The position numbers and the translations under genes were made by a program. Below the pieces are notes generated by a model. The model worked only from the letters and a program-made list of their open reading frames with translations, was not told where the DNA came from and did not search any database. From contig JBJXFQ010000075.1 of the NCBI GenBank assembly GCA_046155605.1, forward strand, positions 21,208 to 85,207: DNA of 64,000 nt, in the 5' to 3' direction. Below are positions 42,803-51,224 of this stretch, piece after piece. Numbering within the stretch: position 1 is the stretch's first letter; every line of letters starts with the position of its first letter. The stretch is from JAEUIZ01 sp046155605 (GTDB taxonomy: Bacteria > Planctomycetota > Phycisphaerae > Phycisphaerales > UBA1924).

Positions 42803-43837
42803 ATGCTTCACAAGCGTTACACGCGAGCGAGTAGTACGTTTGCGGCATTCGTTATCGCCTCAGCGTCACCGATCGCGCTCGCGCAGCCTGGTCCCCTAGC
42901 CACATGGGGCAACAACAACTATGGCCAGTTGAACCTTCCGCCTGGCGACTACATCGCGGTCACCTCCGGGATGGCTTTCACGGCTGCGATTCGAGCGGAT
43001 GGAACGCTCGTCGCACGGGGATGGAGTGTCTTCGGAATCCAGAACGTGCCTTCGGGTCGGTTTACGGCGGTCAATGCCGCGTACAACTTCGCCGTGGCGA
43101 TCCGGGAGGACGGCACGCTCGCCGGCTGGGGTGAGGGATATCCGGGATTGGTGGTTCCTTCAGGGATCTTTGTCGCGGTGAGCGCTGGTCGAGACCATGC
43201 CCTCGCCATTCGATCCGACGGTACAGCCGTGGGATGGGGCAGCAACACTTGGGGAGAATCGACGCCTCCGCCTGGAGCATTCGTCGCGGTCGCCGCCGGA
43301 GAGCGTCATAGCCTCGGCCTGCGCGCGGATGGCCAAATCGTTGGATGGGGCAGTGACTTCGCCGGGGCTCTCAACATTCCACCTGGTACATATTCGGCGA
43401 TCGCCGCTGACAGTTTTTATTCGCTTGCGATCAGAACAGACGGCACGCTGGCCGCTTGGGGGATCAACGACTTCGGACAGACCAACGTTCCACCCGGTCT
43501 CTTTGTGAAGATCGATGCTGCTCGGTATGCAGGCTTGGCGATAGCCGGCGACGGATCACTGCATAAATGGGGGCAGGCCGTGGCTCCTCCTACCTCTGGG
43601 GCCTTCCGAGACGCCGCGATGGAGGGTGGTCACGGTTTGGCGATCCGAATCTGTGCCGCGAACTGCGACGCCAGCACGACAACGCCAGTGCTTACCGTCA
43701 ACGACTTCATCTGCTTTCTGAACCACTTTGCCGCGGCTGACGCGCATGCCAACTGCGACGGCAGCACGATGGCGCCTGCGCTGAACATCAACGACTTCGT
43801 CTGTTTCGCGGGCAAGTACGCGGCCGGGTGTTCGTAG
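42803..43837 (+). CDS. Secreted RCC1-like beta-propeller with GC-type dockerin
   Basis: 344 aa. Signal peptide (RASSTFAAFVIASASPIALAQ). About six repeats of 40-ish residues follow the form ALAIRSDGTAVGWGSNTWGESTPPPG (e.g. at codons 45, 82, 121, 160, 200, 240), an RCC1/YnhG-like blade with W-G and N-G-turn motifs. Then two dockerin units NCDASTTTPVLTVNDFICFLN and NCDGSTMAPALNINDFVCF, ending AAGCS. Presumably a surface adhesin or scaffold; the propeller may bind a partner protein or glycan. The first in-frame TTG lies 2 codons earlier. A TATAGT box is close to the start. Confidence 0.78.
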   Translation: MLHKRYTRASSTFAAFVIASASPIALAQPGPLATWGNNNYGQLNLPPGDYIAVTSGMAFTAAIRADGTLVARGWSVFGIQNVPSGRFTAVNAAYNFAVAIREDGTLAGWGEGYPGLVVPSGIFVAVSAGRDHALAIRSDGTAVGWGSNTWGESTPPPGAFVAVAAGERHSLGLRADGQIVGWGSDFAGALNIPPGTYSAIAADSFYSLAIRTDGTLAAWGINDFGQTNVPPGLFVKIDAARYAGLAIAGDGSLHKWGQAVAPPTSGAFRDAAMEGGHGLAIRICAANCDASTTTPVLTVNDFICFLNHFAAADAHANCDGSTMAPALNINDFVCFAGKYAAGCS

Positions 43838-43893
43838 CCCCCCAGCAGTGTTCTGCGTTACCTGGCTCCGTATCCGCTGCCGCGCAGCGTCCG

Positions 43894-44373
43894 CTACCGA
43901 TCCCGCTCCCCGACCACGACGAGTCCGAGCATCCGCCAGGTGCCGGGCTCGGCCTCGGTCTGGAGTTCGGCGAGCACGAGCCGCTCGGTGGCCTCGGTGG
44001 CGAAGAACCCGCCGGCGCGGAAGGGCTCGGAGTATTCATCGAGGAATTCGCGGAGGGCGAGCCGTTTCCGCTCGCCGACCCGAAGGCCGTCGATTTCGAG
44101 CCCGTGTCGGCGGTTGAGCCAGATGACGGATCGCCCGAAGCCTCGGGCGGTGGTGTTGGTCAGTTCGATCTCGGTGCCGTCGCGGACGACCTGGATATCG
44201 AGCGTGGGCCCGGCGGGCACGTCGCGCGGGTAGGGCGAACGCTCGACAATCTGCATCGATCGGCCGCAGCCGCCGGGCGCGAGCACCGTGGCGGCCAATG
44301 CCGTCAAGATGCACGCGGCTAGCCCGCCCGTCGTCAATCCGCCCGCCGTCACGCTTCGGAGCCATCGCCTCAT
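43894..44373 (-). CDS. Small membrane-anchored protein, function unknown
   Basis: 159 aa from ATG 44373, with a hydrophobic start (GGLTTGGLAACILTALAATVLAPGGC) that ends in Gly-Gly-Cys, suggesting a membrane anchor or lipoprotein. The soluble part has DIQVVRDGTEIELTNTTARGFGRS and WLNRR; no family recognised. Divergent from the dihydrouridine synthase, 18 bp away. The 330-codon frame around it is an artefact of the opposite strand. Confidence 0.6.
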   Translation of the reverse strand: MRRWLRSVTAGGLTTGGLAACILTALAATVLAPGGCGRSMQIVERSPYPRDVPAGPTLDIQVVRDGTEIELTNTTARGFGRSVIWLNRRHGLEIDGLRVGERKRLALREFLDEYSEPFRAGGFFATEATERLVLAELQTEAEPGTWRMLGLVVVGERDR

Positions 44374-44391
44374 GCCCCTATCATCGCGCGC

Positions 44392-45843
44392 ATGTTGTGC
44401 CAGAGCAACAACGCGACCGGCCCGAGCCCGGCGATTGCGCCGGGGATCGATCTCGATGCGCGCCGCGCCGCCGTGTACGCCGCGACGCGGTTTGCCGGCG
44501 GGAGCGTCGATCCTCGGGTCGCCGGGCTTGTCCCAGCGTTTGATGCACCGTTCTTTCAGGCCGGGCTTGCGGGCTATTCCGACGCGGCGATGCGGCTGAT
44601 CGCGCGGCGGCACGGGTGCCCGTTCTGCGTGACCGAGGCGCTGCTCGATCGCACGCTGCTGGCCGGGGGGCGCGGCTTCGCCAAGGCCGACCTCGGCGAA
44701 ATCGACGATAACGTTCCCGGCGGCACGGACGACCACCCGCTCGCGGGCCAGATCATGGGATCGGACCCGCGAGAGATGGCGGCAGCGGCGCTCAAGATGG
44801 TCGAGCAGGGCCGCGCCCGCACCGACCGCGACTACCGCGAACTCGCGTACGACACGCCGGGCGTCTTTCCGGGGCCGCCGCAGCACCTGCGATTGCCCGG
44901 CGGCGTGCAGGTGGGGCGAGTGGGGGGCGAGGCGAGCAACCGCGAGAACCGAAGCGTCACCGGGGGTCGACCCGAGGCTTCGCGGCGCTCAGCCTCGGCG
45001 TCTTCATTACCTTCTCTGCCCTCCGTCGCTCCGCCGCTTCGTCGCTCTCCCTCTCTTCTCTCGTCCCCTTGTCCCCTTGTCCCTTCTTCCTTTGAAGTCA
45101 TTGATATCAACTTAGCTTGCCCTGTCAAGAAGATCGACCGCAAGGCCCGCGGCGGGCATTGGCTCGCGCAGCCCGACGGCGCCATCGCGATCCTGGAAGC
45201 GGTGCGCGAGGCGTTGCCGCACGACCTGCCGTGCGCGGTGAAACTCCGCCGCGCGTATGACGACACGCCCGAGATGGCGGCGGCGTTCGATCGCATCCTC
45301 GCCGCGGCCTTCGACATGGGCTACGCCTGGGCCACGGTCCACGCCCGCACCGTCGAGCAGAAGTACATCGGCCCGTCGCGCTGGGATTTGCTGCGCGAGA
45401 TCGTCCAACGGCATCCGTCGCGGCCGATTTTCGGCTCGGGCGACATCTGGCGGGCCGAGGACATCCCGCGCATGATCGCGTACACCGGCGTGAGTGCGGT
45501 CTCTGTCGCGCGCGGGTGCATCGGGAACCCGTGGATCTTTCGGCAGGCCCGCGACCTGCTCGCCGGGCGGCCGGCGCGACCGCCGACGATCGCCGAGCAG
45601 CGCGGCGTGCTCCTCGACCACTTCGACCTGGCGCTGCGGGTCAACCGGACGCTCGGCATCCGCCGGCACGAGACGTACACCGGCCGCACGATGCGCAAGT
45701 TCGGCATCCGCTTCGCCGAGCACCACCCGCGGGCGGAGGAGGTTCGGCTGCGCATGATCGCCGTCGATTCGCTGGAGTCGTGGCGGGCCGCGGTCGAGGA
45801 GTTCTACGCAACGCAACCGGACGCGCCGCATATCAAGGTGTGA
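44392..45843 (+). CDS. dus: tRNA-dihydrouridine synthase with internal insert
   Basis: 483 aa, longer than typical Dus (about 330). Motifs: GLAGYSDAAMR, the FMN-site DINLACPVKKI, ARGGHWLAQPD, ATVHARTVEQKYIGPSRW and GSGDIWRAEDIPRM, GCIGNPWIF. These fit DusB/Dus family enzymes that reduce uridine in tRNA D-loops. Between RELAYDTPG and DINLACP is an insert of about 75 residues, low in sequence complexity (Ser/Pro/Arg-rich) and encoded by repeat-like DNA around 44935-45095, so the frame is preserved. Whether the product still folds is not known. The stop overlaps the start of the next gene by one base (TGATG). Confidence 0.85.
   Translation: MLCQSNNATGPSPAIAPGIDLDARRAAVYAATRFAGGSVDPRVAGLVPAFDAPFFQAGLAGYSDAAMRLIARRHGCPFCVTEALLDRTLLAGGRGFAKADLGEIDDNVPGGTDDHPLAGQIMGSDPREMAAAALKMVEQGRARTDRDYRELAYDTPGVFPGPPQHLRLPGGVQVGRVGGEASNRENRSVTGGRPEASRRSASASSLPSLPSVAPPLRRSPSLLSSPCPLVPSSFEVIDINLACPVKKIDRKARGGHWLAQPDGAIAILEAVREALPHDLPCAVKLRRAYDDTPEMAAAFDRILAAAFDMGYAWATVHARTVEQKYIGPSRWDLLREIVQRHPSRPIFGSGDIWRAEDIPRMIAYTGVSAVSVARGCIGNPWIFRQARDLLAGRPARPPTIAEQRGVLLDHFDLALRVNRTLGIRRHETYTGRTMRKFGIRFAEHHPRAEEVRLRMIAVDSLESWRAAVEEFYATQPDAPHIKV
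45015..45095 (-). repeat. GGGACAA/GGGACGA purine-rich repeat inside dus
   Basis: Read on the minus strand: AAGGGACAAGGGGACAAGG followed by GGACGAGAG and GA-rich sequence. It is related to the GGGACGAA octamers in kynU and KMO but in the opposite orientation to its gene. Encodes most of the low-complexity insert. Confidence 0.6.
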
Positions 45844-46799
45844 TGAGTACGAGCGCTTCGGAAACCCTGCCGCCCGAATGCCCGCGCTGCGGCTATGACC
45901 AGGCGGGCATCGTCGCCAGTTGGGCCGAGGCCTGTCCGCTCGTCGGGCAGTGCAGCGAGTGCGGGCTCGACTTCGCGTGGCGCGACCTTCTCAATCCGGC
46001 TCTTTCACGACAGGTGAAGATGTTCGAGCACGCGCGGCGCGGACTCGTCGCCGCGTTCTTGCTCACATGGTGGAAGGCGGCGCGGCCGTGGTCGTTCTGG
46101 CGCTGGGTGCGGATGGAGCACGAAGCGAGGCTCATCAGGGCTGGCGTGCTCGCGGTGCTGGGCGCGCTTCTCACATATGTGCTGATGATCTGCGCGACGA
46201 CCGTTCCTTCTGCCCTGTTTGTCCTCCTGCTCCCGCTGAACAGCAACTCGGCCGCACGGCTCGACGATGCGTTTCATCGGGCGGTTTGGCCGATCACCTT
46301 TGTCGACACATGGAGTTTGGAAAGCCTGGTGCGGATGTCGCCCGCCGCGGTTGTGCTGGCGCTTCTCGCCACCGTGTTCCTTCCACTGACGTTCTTCCTG
46401 CTGGGCGACACGCTGCGGGCCGCTCGCGTCCGGAAGACGCACATCGCCCGCGTCTGGTTCGTCAGTTTGCTCTGGCTCCCGGCGGTGCTCTCGATTCCTT
46501 ACATCTGTTACGTCATCAGCGCCGCATTCGGCGCGGCGTTCGATCCGAACTGGATTGGATGGATGGGCGGCTCGCAGCACCTGGATTGGTGGTTCGCTCG
46601 GTATGGTGGCTGGCTAGTCTTCGCGGCCATCGTCCTCTGGCAGGTCGGGTGGTGGCAGATTGCATGCAAGCGATACATCCGCCTTCCGCACGCGTTCCTG
46701 ATCGCGCTACTGATGACCGTACTCGCGCTGTTGCTGGCGGCCGTGACGCTCTGGGCTTATCCCGGCGTCGCGTGGTTCGCGCGTGACCTGAACGTCTGA
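45843..46799 (+). CDS. Zinc-ribbon membrane protein
   Basis: 318 aa. The cytoplasmic N-terminus has CPRCGYD and, 24 residues on, CSECGLDF, a four-Cys zinc ribbon. At least four transmembrane helices follow (LIRAGVLAVLGALLTYVLMI, VVLALLATVFLPLTFFLLG, WFVSLLWLPAVLSIPYICYV, FLIALLMTVLALLLAAVTLW). The family, common in planctomycetes, has no established function. Translationally coupled to dus by a TGATG overlap. Confidence 0.7.
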   Translation: MSTSASETLPPECPRCGYDQAGIVASWAEACPLVGQCSECGLDFAWRDLLNPALSRQVKMFEHARRGLVAAFLLTWWKAARPWSFWRWVRMEHEARLIRAGVLAVLGALLTYVLMICATTVPSALFVLLLPLNSNSAARLDDAFHRAVWPITFVDTWSLESLVRMSPAAVVLALLATVFLPLTFFLLGDTLRAARVRKTHIARVWFVSLLWLPAVLSIPYICYVISAAFGAAFDPNWIGWMGGSQHLDWWFARYGGWLVFAAIVLWQVGWWQIACKRYIRLPHAFLIALLMTVLALLLAAVTLWAYPGVAWFARDLNV

Positions 46800-46839
46800 G
46801 CCGCGCGCTTCGGGAACGCCGATCGAGTCGCCGCCGTGG

Positions 46840-47685
46840 TCACTCGCCGCCCGGCTTCGGCACCTGCGCCCCGCGGGAAGCCGCAGTACGCACCGTGATC
46901 GTCGGGATGTCGGCGGCGGCTCTCATCGCAGGCTCGATCGGCATAACGCCGAAGTATCGCGCCGTCAGTTCGGCCCTTCGTCGCGTCAGTAACTTGCGGT
47001 GGATCGACTTCACATGGTCGTGAACGGTGTGGTGGCTGCGCCCGATGTGCTGGCCCGCCTCGCGATCCGAAAGCCCGCGTGAGATCAGTTCCAGCACATG
47101 CTGCTCGCGGGCGGTGAGCGTGCGTGAGAAATCCGGCCCCGCGCCAAACGCCCGCCGCGCCCGCGCCGCCGCGAGCGGGAGCACGGCATCAAGAATCGCC
47201 GCGGCCTCCACGTCCGCCGACTCGACATAGACAACGAGGCGGCGATCATGCGCTGGATCAAGTAGATGCGAGCCCGCGATGATCTCTTCGCGCCCGTCGA
47301 AGAGGCGAGCGAGCGGCCCAACGCGCCACAGCGGCGTCAGCGAAGACAGCGGTGCCGCGCCGCACTTGCCTGGCACCCAGCCGATATTCTGGAGGCGTCT
47401 GACGCCCGTGCGCAGCGAGGTGCGCCGTTCCGCGCTGTCCTCACCGCAGTCCGTTCCGTCCGCCCCCGCGCCGATGCCGCCGAGCCTCAGGATGTTGCCG
47501 TGGCTGTCGGCGCGCACGAGGAGTGCGAGGCACAAGCCATCGGTCGTGGCCCGCGCCAGCGCGTGCGCCGCCAGATCGAGCCAGTCGCGCACGGGAACGC
47601 CCGGCAGCGCCGCGATCGCCATCGCCGCTCGAGCCGCGCGCCGATACGCCCCTCCCGTCGCTGCGATGTCGTGCCGATCGATCAC
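46840..47685 (-). CDS. LuxR-family transcription regulator
   Basis: 281 aa from GTG 47685. The C-terminal HTH is LTAREQHVLELISRGLSDREAGQHIG with SHHTVHDHVKSIHRKLL, the GerE/LuxR fold with the conserved T-V-x-x-H-V-K-x-I-x-x-K-L. The N-terminal 200 residues show no recognisable receiver or autoinducer domain; ACALARATTDGLCLALLV-type structure suggests a GAF-like sensor. A TTG at 47721 would add 12 residues. It follows the ECF sigma gene on the same strand, and the 209-base gap between them has two inverted repeats. Target genes unknown. Confidence 0.8.
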   Translation of the reverse strand: MIDRHDIAATGGAYRRAARAAMAIAALPGVPVRDWLDLAAHALARATTDGLCLALLVRADSHGNILRLGGIGAGADGTDCGEDSAERRTSLRTGVRRLQNIGWVPGKCGAAPLSSLTPLWRVGPLARLFDGREEIIAGSHLLDPAHDRRLVVYVESADVEAAAILDAVLPLAAARARRAFGAGPDFSRTLTAREQHVLELISRGLSDREAGQHIGRSHHTVHDHVKSIHRKLLTRRRAELTARYFGVMPIEPAMRAAADIPTITVRTAASRGAQVPKPGGE

Positions 47686-47776
47686 GAGTGTCCCCAGGTG
47701 CGAGCAACTTCGGCGATCCAAGCCGCAATGCGTCGGACGCGAGGTCGGAACTTGTAAGTTGGTCGTTCAATTGGGG

Positions 47777-47861
47777 TCTTTCGCCTTGCGAAAGTGTGCA
47801 ACCTCGTGTCGATCTCATTTCCGTTGGCACAGTCGTGTGTGGCCGGCGGAATGGCGAAAGA
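47777..47861. promoter_or_regulatory. Inverted repeats between the ECF sigma and LuxR genes
   Basis: A hairpin CTTTCGC-CTT-GCGAAAG lies at 47778-47794, and TCTTTCGCC (47777-47785) is mirrored by GGCGAAAGA (47853-47861). Either RNA structure ending the sigma transcript or operator half-sites ahead of the LuxR gene. Confidence 0.4.
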
Positions 47862-47894
47862 TAGCAAGTGAATCGGCCTGTCATCTCGTCGTAA

Positions 47895-48524
47895 CTACCC
47901 CTGCTGCGAGAAAAATCTCCCCGCCGGTCCCAGCGCCTCCTTGAGGCGGTCATGCGCTCGGGCGCGGAGCATCCAGACGGCCCCCTGCGATCGGCCCAGC
48001 GCCTCGGCGACCTCCTGCGGGCGTTTGCCTTCGAGATCATACAGCCGCACGACCTTCTCATAGTCCGACGGGAGCGTCGCCAACGCGCGGTCGAGCCAGC
48101 GTGCGGCCTCGCCGCGGGCGGCATCGCGGCTTGGCGTCGCCGTCTGCACGCCCAGCATCCCCAGGAAGTCGCTCGCCGAGTCGTCGCCGCCGCGCGGACC
48201 GAGGCGGCGGCTGGGGCTCGGGCGCTTGGCCGATTCGAGCCAGCGGATGGCGTCGGTGAGGTTGTTCTCGGCGAGGCGCGTGAGCCACGCGAGGAACCCC
48301 GACGCACCGCCGGATGTAAACTTATCAATCCGGGTGACGGCTTCGAGATACGTCACCTGCATCACGTCATCGGCATCGACGCTTGACCGCAGCGTGGCGG
48401 GGATCTTGTGCTCGACCCGCGCGCGGACGCGCGGCCCGAGGGCTTCAAGAAGCGCGACGAGGGCCTTTCGGTCCCCGCCGCGCGCTTTCGTGAGGAGGTG
48501 GTCATGTTCGTCGTGTTCGGGCAT
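47895..48524 (-). CDS. ECF-type RNA polymerase sigma factor
   Basis: 209 aa from the ATG at 48524, which GGAGG precedes. Region 2: SVDADDVMQVTYLEAVTRIDKF and FLAWLTRLAENNLTDAIR; region 4: LATLPSDYEKVVRLYDLEGKRPQEVAEALGRSQGAVWMLRARA, the helix-turn-helix for -35 binding. Sigma-70 region 1.1 and 3 are absent, as expected for ECF factors. The family directs promoters for stress, envelope or secretion genes. No anti-sigma gene is recognisable beside it; the small 5' extension to 48581 was not used. Confidence 0.87.
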   Translation of the reverse strand: MPEHDEHDHLLTKARGGDRKALVALLEALGPRVRARVEHKIPATLRSSVDADDVMQVTYLEAVTRIDKFTSGGASGFLAWLTRLAENNLTDAIRWLESAKRPSPSRRLGPRGGDDSASDFLGMLGVQTATPSRDAARGEAARWLDRALATLPSDYEKVVRLYDLEGKRPQEVAEALGRSQGAVWMLRARAHDRLKEALGPAGRFFSQQG

Positions 48525-48579
48525 GACGCCTCCGCGGACATTCGAGCAGTGAGTTTCGCGCAGGCCGGACGCCCGCGCC

Positions 48580-48597
48580 ACCTTCGTGTGCGAAGGT
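48580..48597 (-). terminator. Hairpin between prolyl oligopeptidase and sigma gene
   Basis: ACCTTCG-TGTG-CGAAGGT, perfect 7-bp stem starting 12 bp after the peptidase stop on the minus strand. No T-run follows, so it may pause transcription or act with Rho. Confidence 0.45.
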
Positions 48598-48608
48598 TGT
48601 GTCGATCA

Positions 48609-50759
48609 TCATTGCTTCTTCAGCATCCCCAGTTGCCACATCATGAAGATGCGCTGATCGGCGGCGTCGCGCACGCGGAGGTTCAGCGGCTTGCCCTGCC
48701 CGTGGCCCGCCTCCCGATCGACCCACAGGAGGATCGGCTTGGCACTCTGATCGCTCGCGGTCGCCTCGCGCATGGCGGCGGCCATCTTGCGGGCGTGCAT
48801 GGGATGGACGCGCGAGTCGTTCTCGCCCGCGGTCACGAGCACCGCCGGATACTTCGTGCCCTTCTTGATGTTGTGATAGGGCGAGTACTTGAAGATATAC
48901 GCGAACTGGTTCTTATCTTCGGCGCTGCCATATTCCGGCACCCAGTACCGGGCCATGAGGAAGTCCTGGAAGCGGACCATGTCGAGTAGCGGGACGCCGA
49001 TGAACACCGCGGCAAAGAGATCGGGCCGTTGCGTGACCATCGCGCCCGTCAGCAGCCCGCCGTTGGAGCCGCCGGTGATGCCGAGCCGCGAGGGATTGGT
49101 GTACCCGCTCGAGATCAGGTGCTCGGCGGCGGAGATGAAGTCATTGAACACGTTCTGTTTGCGATCGAGTTTGCCGGCCTCGTGCCAGGCCTTGCCATAC
49201 TCACCGCCCCCGCGCAGGTTCGGCACCGCGTAGACCCCGCCCGCGTCGAACCACTGGAAGAGCGTGGCGCTGAATGAGGGCGTGAGGCTGACGTTGAACC
49301 CGCCGTAGCCATAGAGAATCGTCGGCGCGTTTCCGTCCTTCTTCAGTCCCTTCTTATGAACGATGAACATGCTGACCTTTGTGCCGTCCTTGGAGGAATA
49401 CCACTCCTGCTTGACCTCGACGGTGCTCGGGTCGACGGGCACCGCGGGCCGCTCCCAGAGTTCGGCGTCGGCGTTGTGCTTGGCGAGATCGACGCGGAAG
49501 ATCGACGACGGATAGTTGTAACTCGTGAAGGAAAGGTACGCCTCGGTGCGGTCGTCCTCGGTGCTGAGGCCGGCGGACCCGATGCCGGGGAGTTTGAGCG
49601 CGCCCAGGCTCTTGCCGGCGAGGTCGTAGAGTTCGATCGTGCTCGACGCGTTGGCGAGGTATTGCACCGCGAGCACGCCCTTGGCCACCGAAGCGCCCTG
49701 GATCACGGCGTCCTGGCGTTCGGGGACGAGCACCTTCCAGCCCGAGCGGGCCGGGTTTTTGAGGTCAACCGCGACGATTCGGCCGTTGGGCGCGTCGAGC
49801 GTCGTCTGCATGTACATGGTGTCACCGATGACCTCCCCGCCGCTGGCGGCCTGCTCGCCCACGACGATGTCGGCCTTCACGAGTTTGCCGGTCTTGAGGT
49901 ACGCGCCGAAATCAGCGGCCCAGAGGTCGTTGTTGCGGGTGTCGGTCGCGTAGGACAGGATCAGCCAGCGCCCGTCCTTGCTCAGCCCGCCGCCGGGGCC
50001 ATAGGTGGTGGCGAGTTGCTCGTTCTCCTCTTTGGTGTACTGACGGAAGATGAGGGGGTCCGCGGTGATCTCCGTCCCCATCTTATGAAACTTGACCTGC
50101 CCCGAGTACGGGTTCTTGATGTCCGCAAGGTTACGGTACAGGAAGCCCGAAGAGTCCGGCATCCAATCCGGCGCGCCGACCTTGCCCGGGATCTCCAGCG
50201 GCATCGCCTTGCCCGTGTCCACGTCCATGAGATGCAGCGTCGAGTTCTCGTCGCCCGCGCGATAGGTGCCATAGGCCATGAGTTTGCCGTCGTGACTCGG
50301 CGAGATCCACGACACGGTCACCAGGCCCGAGGCGTCGATCGCAGCGGGATCGAGCAGCAGCCGCGGCTCGCCCCTATAGCCCTCGCGCACGAACACCCGA
50401 GGCTGGTTCTGGTTGCCCTCGCGCTTGTAGTAGAAGTATCGGCTGCCCTTCATGGCCGGTGCCGACACCGAGCCGACCTCCATCAGCGGAAGCAACTTCG
50501 CCTCAAGTTCCTTGCGGCCGGGCAGCCCGTCGAGCACCGAACGCGTATAGGCGTTCTGCGCGTCGGTCCACGTCGCAACCTCGGGCGTCATCTTGCCCAT
50601 GTTCTTGGGGTCGGCGTTGTCGCCCTCGAGCCAGCGATAGTTGTCGGTGATCGTCACGCCATGGACGGTCTCGGTGACGGGCCGCGCGGGCGTGGCCGGT
50701 GGGCCGTCGAGCGCGAGCATGAAAGGCACGACCAGCAAAACGGACGGCAGGACCGGCAT
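48609..50759 (-). CDS. Secreted prolyl oligopeptidase (family S9A)
   Basis: 716 aa with a signal-like N-terminus (MPVLPSVLLVVPFMLAL). A beta-propeller part (about residues 70-430, e.g. TVSWISPSHDGKLMAYG) precedes the alpha/beta hydrolase. Nucleophile Ser in ITGGSNGGLLTGA, Asp in GENDSRVHP and His in AGHGQGK form the catalytic triad. The enzyme cleaves short Pro-containing peptides, probably in the periplasm. Full-length and in the usual order; NLRGGGEYGKAWHEAG is a further family block. Transcribed separately from the sigma factor behind it, with a hairpin between. Confidence 0.93.
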   Translation of the reverse strand: MPVLPSVLLVVPFMLALDGPPATPARPVTETVHGVTITDNYRWLEGDNADPKNMGKMTPEVATWTDAQNAYTRSVLDGLPGRKELEAKLLPLMEVGSVSAPAMKGSRYFYYKREGNQNQPRVFVREGYRGEPRLLLDPAAIDASGLVTVSWISPSHDGKLMAYGTYRAGDENSTLHLMDVDTGKAMPLEIPGKVGAPDWMPDSSGFLYRNLADIKNPYSGQVKFHKMGTEITADPLIFRQYTKEENEQLATTYGPGGGLSKDGRWLILSYATDTRNNDLWAADFGAYLKTGKLVKADIVVGEQAASGGEVIGDTMYMQTTLDAPNGRIVAVDLKNPARSGWKVLVPERQDAVIQGASVAKGVLAVQYLANASSTIELYDLAGKSLGALKLPGIGSAGLSTEDDRTEAYLSFTSYNYPSSIFRVDLAKHNADAELWERPAVPVDPSTVEVKQEWYSSKDGTKVSMFIVHKKGLKKDGNAPTILYGYGGFNVSLTPSFSATLFQWFDAGGVYAVPNLRGGGEYGKAWHEAGKLDRKQNVFNDFISAAEHLISSGYTNPSRLGITGGSNGGLLTGAMVTQRPDLFAAVFIGVPLLDMVRFQDFLMARYWVPEYGSAEDKNQFAYIFKYSPYHNIKKGTKYPAVLVTAGENDSRVHPMHARKMAAAMREATASDQSAKPILLWVDREAGHGQGKPLNLRVRDAADQRIFMMWQLGMLKKQ

Positions 50760-50834
50760 CGTGAGTTCTCCAGGTGAGGGGGACGGTCATTCTACGCGCC
50801 GCCGGGCCGCCGATGTTTCGCCTAGGCTCGACCC

Positions 50835-51224
50835 ATGCCCACCCGCCACCTCGCGCTCCGTGTCGTCACCATGCCGCGCGACACCAACCAGTACGGCACG
50901 ATCTTCGGCGGCGTCATCCTCAGTTACATCGACCAGGCCGGGTTCGTCGAGGCGCGCCGCCACGGGGCCCACCGCTGGGTGACGGCCTCGATCGATAAGG
51001 TCGATTTCCGCGCCCCCGTGCAACTCGGCGACGTCGTCGGCTTCTATGCCGAGACGACGCGGATGGGCACGACGAGCGTCACGGTGCGGATCGAGGTCGA
51101 GGCCGAGCGATATCTGACGGGGCAGGTGGTGCCGGTGACGAGCGCGACGCTGACGTTGGTGTCGGTCGATGGGCGGGGCAAGCCGATCCCGTTCCGCGCG
51201 CCCCCGACGGCGGCGCTGCCATGA
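50835..51224 (+). CDS. Acyl-CoA thioesterase, hotdog fold (YciA-like)
   Basis: 129 aa. MPRDTNQYGTIFGGVILSYIDQAG carries the hotdog active-site loop (N-xx-GxxFGG...D). VTASIDKVDFRAPVQLGDVV and VTVRIEVEAE follow in family order. Hydrolyses acyl-CoA to free acid and CoA in the cytoplasm; chain preference unknown. Its stop overlaps the start of the ankyrin gene as ATGA. Confidence 0.88.
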   Translation: MPTRHLALRVVTMPRDTNQYGTIFGGVILSYIDQAGFVEARRHGAHRWVTASIDKVDFRAPVQLGDVVGFYAETTRMGTTSVTVRIEVEAERYLTGQVVPVTSATLTLVSVDGRGKPIPFRAPPTAALP

